Translations under genes and position numbers: made by a program
Source of the DNA: Porphyrobacter sp. CACIAM 03H1
GTDB lineage: Bacteria > Pseudomonadota > Alphaproteobacteria > Sphingomonadales > Sphingomonadaceae
Direction: 5' to 3'
Assembly (NCBI RefSeq): GCF_002215495.1
Contig: NZ_CP021378.1
Span: forward strand, 704,417 to 768,416
Length of the DNA: 64,000 nucleotides
The notes under the pieces: model-generated
Told to the model about the DNA's origin: nothing
Seen by the model: only the letters and a program-made list of their open reading frames with translations
Database searches by the model: none
Part shown: piece after piece, positions 58,416-64,000 of the stretch
How positions within the stretch are numbered: position 1 is the first letter of the stretch
Layout: the number at the start of each line of letters is the position of its first letter

Positions 58416-59531
58416 ATGAACCGGATGCGCATTATCCTGCCGATCCTCTACCTGCTGATCGCGCTTGTCGCCGGGCAGGTGCCGGCCCCCGCCGCCGCCG
58501 AGCGCATCCGCGATCTCGGCCAGTTCGAGGGCCTGCGCGCCAACCAGCTGACCGGCTATGGCGTGGTCGTCGGCCTGCAAGGGACGGGGGACAACAATCT
58601 CGAATATGTGACCGAGGCGATGCGCGGGGTATCGGGCCGGCTCGGCCTGCCGCTGCCGCCCGGGGTCTCGCCGATCCTGAGGAATGCCGCTGCCGTCATC
58701 GTCACCGCCGAACTGCCGGCCTTCGCCAAGCCGGGGCAGCGGATCGACATCACCGTCTCCACGCTCGGCCAGGCGCTGTCCCTGCGCGGCGGGGCGCTGG
58801 TGCTGACCCCGCTCTACGGCGCGGACGGGCAGATCTACGCGATGGCTCAGGGCAATGTCGCGGTCGGCGGTCTGGGCGTGACGGGGCGCGACGGCTCCCA
58901 AGTCAGCGTCAATGTCGCCACGGTGGGCCGGATCGCCGACGGGGCCACGGTCGAGCGCGGCGTCGCCACCGGCTTCGACGCATCGCCCACCCTGCGCTTC
59001 AACCTCCACAAGGCCGACTTCCTCACCGCCGCCCGGGTGCGCGACGCGATCAACGCGCGCTGGCCCGGCATCGCGTCCATCGCCGACGGGGTGAGCATCG
59101 AGCTTGCCCTGCCGCAGGGCAACGATGTGCGTTCCGGGCTGATGGCCGAGATTGAGATGCTCGCCGTCTCGCCCGCTCCCGTCGCGGCCAAGGTGATCGT
59201 CAACTCACGCACCGGCACGGTCGTCATCAACGATGCCGTGCGCCTCTCCCCCGCAGCGGTCAGCCACGGCAAGCTGGTGATCCGGATCGAGGAGAACCCG
59301 GTGATAGTCCAGCCAGCGCCCTTCTCGGACGGCGTGACTGCGCAGGAGGAGGCGACCGACATCACCGTGGACGAGCGGCAGGACCGCGTCGCCTACATGC
59401 CCGGCGCCGCCTCGCTGACCGAGATCGTCGACGCGCTCAACCTGCTCGGCGTCGGCGCGTCGGACCTCGTGGTGATCCTCGAGAGCCTCAAGCAGGCCGG
59501 CAGCCTCCAGGCCGAAATGGTGGTGCTGTGA
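58416..59531 (+). CDS. flgI: FlgI, flagellar P-ring protein
   Basis: 371 aa with an N-terminal signal (ILPILYLLIALVAGQVPAPA). Motifs include RIRDLGQFEGLRANQLTGYG, VVVGLQGTGDNN, AVIVTAELPAFAKPGQRIDI, TLGQALSLRGGALVLTPLYG and the end SLTEIVDALNLLGVGASDLV. It forms the periplasmic P ring with help from FlgA (50983). Its stop overlaps the flgJ GTG. Confidence 0.97.
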   Translation: MNRMRIILPILYLLIALVAGQVPAPAAAERIRDLGQFEGLRANQLTGYGVVVGLQGTGDNNLEYVTEAMRGVSGRLGLPLPPGVSPILRNAAAVIVTAELPAFAKPGQRIDITVSTLGQALSLRGGALVLTPLYGADGQIYAMAQGNVAVGGLGVTGRDGSQVSVNVATVGRIADGATVERGVATGFDASPTLRFNLHKADFLTAARVRDAINARWPGIASIADGVSIELALPQGNDVRSGLMAEIEMLAVSPAPVAAKVIVNSRTGTVVINDAVRLSPAAVSHGKLVIRIEENPVIVQPAPFSDGVTAQEEATDITVDERQDRVAYMPGAASLTEIVDALNLLGVGASDLVVILESLKQAGSLQAEMVVL

Positions 59532-59836
59532 TCCGTCCCGTCACCCCTACTGCCGCGCCGTCCGCGCCGCTCTCCCCCGAGCGTGCCGAGTTGCGCAAGG
59601 CCGCCGAGGGCTTCGAGGCGATCATGGTGCGCCGCATGCTCGCCACCGCGCGCGCGGCGAGCTTCGCCGAGGACACCCCGCTGACCGGCGGGGGCATGAA
59701 GCAGTTCACCGCGATGCGCGACGAACACCTCGCCGAGATCGCCGCCAAGTCGGGCAGCTTCGGGTTTGCCCGCAGTATCGAGGCGAGCCTCGCGCAACAT
59801 CTTCCGGCTAAACCCGAGGAACAGGGGAATAGCTGA
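59528..59836 (+). CDS. flgJ: FlgJ-like rod-binding protein (no muramidase domain)
   Basis: 102 aa from a GTG overlapping flgI. It contains only the rod-capping N-terminal domain: LRKAAEGFEAIMVRRMLATA, then the GGMKQFTAMRDEHLAEIAA and GFARSIEASLAQHL helices. The C-terminal peptidoglycan hydrolase of enteric FlgJ is absent; a separate lytic transglycosylase is encoded at 49101. The stop TGA shares its last base with the flgK ATG. Confidence 0.92.
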   Translation: MIRPVTPTAAPSAPLSPERAELRKAAEGFEAIMVRRMLATARAASFAEDTPLTGGGMKQFTAMRDEHLAEIAAKSGSFGFARSIEASLAQHLPAKPEEQGNS

Positions 59837-61176
59837 TGCCGACCGCGATCTTCACCATCGGCCGTTCTGGCCTCACCGCGACCCGCCGCAGCCTCGAGCT
59901 GACGGCGCAGAACATCGCCAATGCCGAGAACCCCGACTATTCGCGCCGCACACTGACCCAGGGCGAGCTGGTGATGACGGGTTCGATCGGGGTCAACGCG
60001 CAGGATTCGCTCGGCGGGGTGCGTCCGGGTGCGATCGAGCGCGCCGAAAGCGCACTGGTGCAGCGGCAGGCGCGCGATTCCTCCTCGGCGCTGGCCGCGG
60101 CGGAGGCCGAGTTCCTCGCGCTGCGCGAGGCGGAAAGCGCGCTCGAGACCTCGGGGGTGTTCACCGCGCTTGTCGATTACGAGGCAGCGCTGACCCGGCT
60201 CCAGAACAACCCCACTGAACCCGCGCTGCGCCTCTCGGCGCTGGAGAGCGCGCGCAAGGTGGCAGGCAATTTCCGCATCGCCGACGGCACCCTCGCCAAT
60301 GCCCGCAGCCTCGTCCAGGCCGAGGTGAGCGCCGAGGTGCTGACTGTGAACGAACTGGCGAACGAGCTCGCCAAGATCAACGCCGACCTCGTCGGCGCGC
60401 GCGAGGGCACCGCGGGCCGCGCGGCGCTGCTCGATGCGCGCGACAAGGCGCTGCGGTCGCTGGCGGAGGAATTCGGCCTCCAGCCTGTCTTCAACCCCGA
60501 TGGCACCGCCGACGTGACGCTGACCGGCACCCCGCCTTTGGGACTGGTGACCGGCGCCGTGGCGCAGGCCGTCGCCGTCACCTACGCCGCCGACGGCACC
60601 GCCACCTTCACGGTCGGCGGAACGACCTTTGCCCCTACGGGCGGGGGGATGGCGGGTCGCGCCGCCGCGCTTTCCGAGATGGCCGGGCTTCAGGCCGGGC
60701 TCGACGCGCTGGCGGTCTCGGCGATCACCCTCAGCAACACCGCGCAGGCCGCGGGTGTCGGCGCGGACGGCACGACCGGCCAGCCGCTGTTCGCCGGAAC
60801 CGGTGCGGGGAGCATCGCCGTGGTGCTCTCGGGCGCCGATGGCCTCGCCACCGCCCCCGCCGGTGCGCCCGCAGGCAGCCGCGACACGACCAACCTCGCT
60901 GCGCTGATCGCCGCGCTTGCCGCGCCGACGGGGCCGACCAACGGCGTCGACAGCCTGTTGCTCGGCCTCTCCAGCCGGGTTTCCGCGCTCGAGACCCGCG
61001 CCGAGGGTCTCTCCGTCGTCGCTGCCAGCGCCGAGGCCGAGCTGCTGCGCGAGACCGGCGTCGATCTCGACACGGAGGCCGCCAATCTGGTGCGCCTGCA
61101 ACAGGCCTTCGAGGCCAACAGCCGGGTGATCCAGGTCGCCGCCGAGCTGTTCGATACGATCCTGGGCCTGAGGTAA
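59836..61176 (+). CDS. flgK: FlgK, hook-filament junction protein 1
   Basis: 446 aa. The N-terminal block ELTAQNIANAENPDYSRRTL is typical of FlgK, as are the long coiled N- and C-terminal parts (FTALVDYEAALTRLQNNPTE; DLDTEAANLVRLQQAFEANS and VIQVAAELFDTILGLR). It joins the hook to the filament and is carried by FlgN. ATG shares a base with the flgJ stop. Confidence 0.95.
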   Translation: MPTAIFTIGRSGLTATRRSLELTAQNIANAENPDYSRRTLTQGELVMTGSIGVNAQDSLGGVRPGAIERAESALVQRQARDSSSALAAAEAEFLALREAESALETSGVFTALVDYEAALTRLQNNPTEPALRLSALESARKVAGNFRIADGTLANARSLVQAEVSAEVLTVNELANELAKINADLVGAREGTAGRAALLDARDKALRSLAEEFGLQPVFNPDGTADVTLTGTPPLGLVTGAVAQAVAVTYAADGTATFTVGGTTFAPTGGGMAGRAAALSEMAGLQAGLDALAVSAITLSNTAQAAGVGADGTTGQPLFAGTGAGSIAVVLSGADGLATAPAGAPAGSRDTTNLAALIAALAAPTGPTNGVDSLLLGLSSRVSALETRAEGLSVVAASAEAELLRETGVDLDTEAANLVRLQQAFEANSRVIQVAAELFDTILGLR

Positions 61177-61191
61177 GGAGCCTTTTGCGCG

Positions 61192-62112
61192 ATGAGTTCC
61201 ATCACCAATTCCGCCGGGTCCTTCTTCAACCGCTCGCTCGCCCAGATGGCGAACTTGCGCAACGGCATCGAGCGCACCCGCACCCAGATCGCGACCGGGC
61301 GCACCATCGAGCGCGGTTCGCAGGATCCCGCCGTCGCCGCCCAGCTGCGCAGCGTCGCGCGGCGCGAGGCGCTGGCGCGGGTCGAGGGCGACAATGCCGC
61401 GCGGCTCGGTCAGGATCTCGGCGCGGCAGGCGACGAGCTCGAGGCGGTGACCGTCCTGCTCCAGCGCGCCCGCGAACTGGCATTGCAGGCGGCCAACACG
61501 CCGCTCGGGGCTGACGGGCGGCGCGCGGTCGCCTTCGAGCTCGAACAGCTCGGGCAGGAACTGTTCAGCCGCGCCAATGCCACCTCGCTGACCGGCGAGC
61601 CGCTGTTCGCCGGGCAATCGTCGGGCGCCGCCTTCACCCGCGATGCGCTCGGCAATGTCACCTATGCCGGCACGCCCGAAAGCGGGGCCGTGCCAATCGC
61701 GCCGGGCACCGCGATCGAGCGCGGCCTGCCGGGCAGCGAGGTGTTCGAGTTCGACCTCGGGGGCACGCCCTCGAGCGCCTTCGCGGTGCTCGGCGGGCTT
61801 GTCTCGGCGCTCCAGGGCGGGGCGCCCGATCCGGTTGCGGCCGCCAACGCGGCGATCGACGGGATCGACGCGGCGCTCGATGCCACCAATCGCGCCACCA
61901 CCATTATCGGCACCCGCATGGCGTGGGTCGAGCAGGTGCAGCAGCAGCAGGCCGATCGCAGCATCGCGCTGGCCGAACGCCGCAGCCGCGTCGGCGACAC
62001 AGACATCGCCGATGCCGTCGCCCGGCTCCAGCAATCGCTGACCGCGCTCGAGGCGAGCCAGGCCGCCTTCGCCAGGGTCAGCGCGCTGACCCTGTTCGAC
62101 GCGCTGCGCTAA
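61192..62112 (+). CDS. flgL: FlgL, hook-filament junction protein 3
   Basis: 306 aa, flagellin-like at both ends: NRSLAQMANLRNGIERTRTQ and IATGRTIERGSQDPAVAAQL at the N terminus, and VGDTDIADAVARLQQSLTAL then EASQAAFARVSALTLFDALR at the C terminus. The middle is short. The paired FlgK neighbour and lack of a second flagellin gene nearby favour FlgL over flagellin. It is 15 bases downstream of flgK. Confidence 0.92.
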   Translation: MSSITNSAGSFFNRSLAQMANLRNGIERTRTQIATGRTIERGSQDPAVAAQLRSVARREALARVEGDNAARLGQDLGAAGDELEAVTVLLQRARELALQAANTPLGADGRRAVAFELEQLGQELFSRANATSLTGEPLFAGQSSGAAFTRDALGNVTYAGTPESGAVPIAPGTAIERGLPGSEVFEFDLGGTPSSAFAVLGGLVSALQGGAPDPVAAANAAIDGIDAALDATNRATTIIGTRMAWVEQVQQQQADRSIALAERRSRVGDTDIADAVARLQQSLTALEASQAAFARVSALTLFDALR

Positions 62113-62130
62113 GCCGGGGAGCAAGGGTCC

Positions 62131-62994
62131 GTGTTCGTCGCCATCGGTATCGTCGTGCTGCTCGCCATGGTGTTCGGCGGGTTCATCCTCGCCGGAGGGG
62201 CCATGGGGCCCGTTCTGGCCGCACTCCCGCTCGAATTCATGATGATCGGCGGGGCCGCCACCGGCGCGACCCTGATCGGCAACTCCATGCACGAGATCAA
62301 GCTGCTCGGCGCAGGGCTGGGCAAGATCTTCAAGGGGCCGAAATACACCCACGAGGACCACATCGACGCAATCGCGCTGACATCGAAGCTGATGAAGCTG
62401 CTGCGATCCGAAGGCGCGGTGGCGCTGGAAAGCCATGTCACCGAGCCGGGTTCCTCGACCATCTTCTCCGAATATCCGCGCCTCCAGGCCGATCCGGTGG
62501 TGACCGCGATGATCTGCGATCCGCTGACGCTGATGGTGGTCTCCTCGGGCACGCTCGATACCCACGCTGTCGAGGACGTGATCGACAGTGCGATCAAGAC
62601 CCAGCTCCACGAGATGGACGAGCCGCAGCACATGATCCAGTCGCTCGCCGACGCGCTGCCCGCGCTGGGGATCGTGGCGGCGGTGCTCGGGATCATCAAG
62701 ACGATGGGCGCCATCAGCGAGCCGCCCGAGATCCTCGGCAAGATGATCGGCTCGGCGCTGGTGGGGACGTTCCTCGGGGTGCTGCTCGCCTATGGCTTCG
62801 CCGGGCCGCTCGGCGCGCGGCTCAAGCAGATCAACACCCACGACAGCCAGATCTTCTATTCGATCAAGCAGGTCATCATCGCGAGCCTGCACGGCTATCC
62901 GCAGCCGCTGGTGCTCGAGGCCGCGCGCTCGGGCCTGCCGCCGGCGCACCGCCCCAAGCTGACCGACCTGCTCGACATGATGCGGGGGCGCTGA
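62131..62994 (+). CDS. motA: MotA, flagellar stator proton-channel subunit
   Basis: 287 aa from a GTG with GGGGAGCAAGGG upstream. Four helices are seen; the cytosolic loop with QADPVVTAMICDPLTLMVVS and the pore helices ALPALGIVAAVLGIIKTMG and LVGTFLGVLLAYGFAGPLG are canonical. It drives rotation with MotB, encoded one base downstream. Placement at the end of the flg operon is typical of several alphaproteobacteria. Confidence 0.96.
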   Translation: MFVAIGIVVLLAMVFGGFILAGGAMGPVLAALPLEFMMIGGAATGATLIGNSMHEIKLLGAGLGKIFKGPKYTHEDHIDAIALTSKLMKLLRSEGAVALESHVTEPGSSTIFSEYPRLQADPVVTAMICDPLTLMVVSSGTLDTHAVEDVIDSAIKTQLHEMDEPQHMIQSLADALPALGIVAAVLGIIKTMGAISEPPEILGKMIGSALVGTFLGVLLAYGFAGPLGARLKQINTHDSQIFYSIKQVIIASLHGYPQPLVLEAARSGLPPAHRPKLTDLLDMMRGR

Positions 62995-62995
62995 G

Positions 62996-63901
62996 GTGGC
63001 CGAAGCCGACGTCAAGCTTGCTCCGATCATCGTCAAGAAGGTCACCATCGTCGAAGGCGGCCATCACGGCGGGGCGTGGAAGGTCGCCTATGCCGACTTC
63101 GTGACCGCGATGATGGCGTTCTTCCTGCTGCTCTGGCTGCTCGGTGCGACCGAGGAGAAGCAGCGCAAGGGCATCGCCGATTACTTCACGCCCACGCTGG
63201 TCAAGCTGCGACAGGAAAGCGCCGGCTCGGACGGCCTGCTGGGCGGCTCTTCGCTAACCGATCCGGATAATTATCCCAATCAGCAGGGCCAGACCGGCAC
63301 GCGGTCGATAACCATCCCCCGCGGCGTGACCGGCGGGCCGAGCGAGGCCGGCGGGCGCGGCGAGATGGAAGCGAAGAAGCTCAAGGAGCTTCAGGACAAG
63401 ATCGACCGCAAGCTCGTCCAGCGCCGCCAGTTGAAGCATCTCGCGCGGCAGGTCAGGGTGATGCGCGCGCCCGAGGGGATCCGCATCGACCTGATGGACA
63501 ATGCCGATTTCTCGATGTTCGAACTGGGCACGACGATCCTGACCAAGGAGGCGCGCGGGCTGCTCGAGGTGATGGCAGAGACCCTGGCCGAGGAATCCGC
63601 CCCGCTGATCATCCGCGGCCACACCGATTCGCTGCCGTGGCGCGGCGGGGTGACGACCAACAACTGGCCGCTCTCCACCGGCCGCGCCGAGGCGACGCGC
63701 CAGGCGCTGGTGCTGGGCGGGGTGCCGCAGAACCGCTTCGCCCGGATCGAGGGCGTCGCCGAGACCGAGCCGCTGGTGGCCGACAACCCCGCCGACCCGC
63801 GCAACCGCCGCATCTCGCTGCTGCTGCTCGAGGGGCGGGGGGCGGCAGCAGGGCGAAGCCCGCCGCCGAGCCCCGGCACCCAGGCCCGGCCGCCGCGCTG
63901 A
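62996..63901 (+). CDS. motB: MotB, flagellar stator subunit with OmpA domain
   Basis: 301 aa from a GTG two bases after motA. The single helix AYADFVTAMMAFFLLLWLLG contains the proton-carrying Asp. The plug/linker follows, then an OmpA-like peptidoglycan-binding domain with LIIRGHTDSLPWRGG, STGRAEATRQALVLGGV and DPRNRRISLLLL. The C terminus has a Gly/Pro-rich tail. All catalytic features are normal, in contrast to the short B protein at 52786. Confidence 0.96.
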   Translation: MAEADVKLAPIIVKKVTIVEGGHHGGAWKVAYADFVTAMMAFFLLLWLLGATEEKQRKGIADYFTPTLVKLRQESAGSDGLLGGSSLTDPDNYPNQQGQTGTRSITIPRGVTGGPSEAGGRGEMEAKKLKELQDKIDRKLVQRRQLKHLARQVRVMRAPEGIRIDLMDNADFSMFELGTTILTKEARGLLEVMAETLAEESAPLIIRGHTDSLPWRGGVTTNNWPLSTGRAEATRQALVLGGVPQNRFARIEGVAETEPLVADNPADPRNRRISLLLLEGRGAAAGRSPPPSPGTQARPPR

Positions 63902-63928
63902 CGGCGGCCCGGCTGCGGGGCGTTGCGA

Positions 63929-64000
63929 TCAGCTGCCCTGCGTGACGGTGGCGCTGTGACCGGCACCCGATTGGGTGATGGTGGACAGGTTGGCGTTGGA
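63929..64000 (-). CDS. Curlin-repeat protein, C-terminal end (partial)
   Basis: Only 23 residues and the stop are inside the window. Read on the minus strand from the right edge they are SNANLSTITQSGAGHSATVTQ then GS and TGA. The N-x-S-x-I-x-Q-x-G-x-x-x-x-A-x-V-x-Q spacing is the curlin repeat of CsgA/CsgB amyloid subunits. The gene runs off the right edge. It converges on motB; if real, a biofilm fibre gene adjoins the motility genes. The short length limits confidence. Confidence 0.7.
   Translation of the reverse strand, partial: SNANLSTITQSGAGHSATVTQGS

Noticed and set aside
59488..63048. A ~1190-codon open frame on the minus strand across flgJ-flgK-flgL-motA
   Set aside because: All plus-strand flagellar genes beneath it are complete with correct motifs; the antisense product has no domain and biased composition.

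Overview
The window looks like a chromosomal segment of an alphaproteobacterium of the Sphingomonadales, most probably an Erythrobacteraceae relative. The support is high G+C with strongly GC-biased third positions, the SUF gene order, the TonB receptor types, the class Ia ribonucleotide reductase, the alphaproteobacterial flagellar set and the palindromic intergenic repeats. Species cannot be resolved by reading. Genes are packed tightly; many start and stop codons overlap by ATGA or GTGA, so operon assignments are fairly safe.

Left part (1-6356): a SUF iron-sulfur operon, sufB (cut by the edge), a 64-codon AT-richer frame, a DUF559 protein, a secreted unknown, sufC, sufD, sufS, a SufT-like DUF59 protein, a GNAT acetyltransferase, sufA and an SRPBCC-like protein. 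At 6361-11442: a protein with two TerB-like repeats, a lipoprotein and EI24/CysZ-like pair, adenosine kinase, a lipidated cytochrome c behind an FNR-type box, and a PAS-HWE histidine kinase. At 11443-15480: a long leader very rich in GANTC sites, then nrdA, a small membrane protein, nrdB and tandem terminators. At 15500-17540: a DUF559 gene sitting between two copies of a large palindromic repeat, a thermonuclease, and small proteins.

Middle part (17.7-46.2 kb): housekeeping and metabolism. It holds argB, yggT, folD, a lipoprotein, MarC and DUF475 membrane proteins, a YciI protein, putA, a chlorite-dismutase-like protein, an endonuclease-fold hydrolase, dcd, a saccharopine-dehydrogenase-like reductase, a ZnuD-like TonB receptor with a Zur-like operator, a large TonB receptor of the Xanthomonas/Caulobacter type, tRNA-Gly(GCC), a thioredoxin-TPR protein coupled to a Lon-N-domain protein, a chemoreceptor, mtnP, a GST, and an ALDH / phosphotransferase-DUF6285 / acyl-CoA dehydrogenase cluster next to a bile-acid-symporter-type transporter.

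Right part (46.3-63.9 kb): flagellar genes. On the minus strand are fliA, flhA, a lytic transglycosylase, flgN, flgM and flgA, plus a second stator-like pair; on the plus strand are a diguanylate cyclase and flgB-C-D-E-F-G-H-I-J-K-L then motA-motB. Two strong sigma-54 promoter matches sit upstream of flgA and flgB, giving a sigma-54 then FliA/FlgM hierarchy. The right edge cuts a curlin-repeat gene.

The least explained items are two copies of a fixed-length, structured dispersed element 12 kb apart (16305-16412 and 28324-28431), the DUF559-in-palindrome unit, and the GANTC cluster ahead of the reductase.
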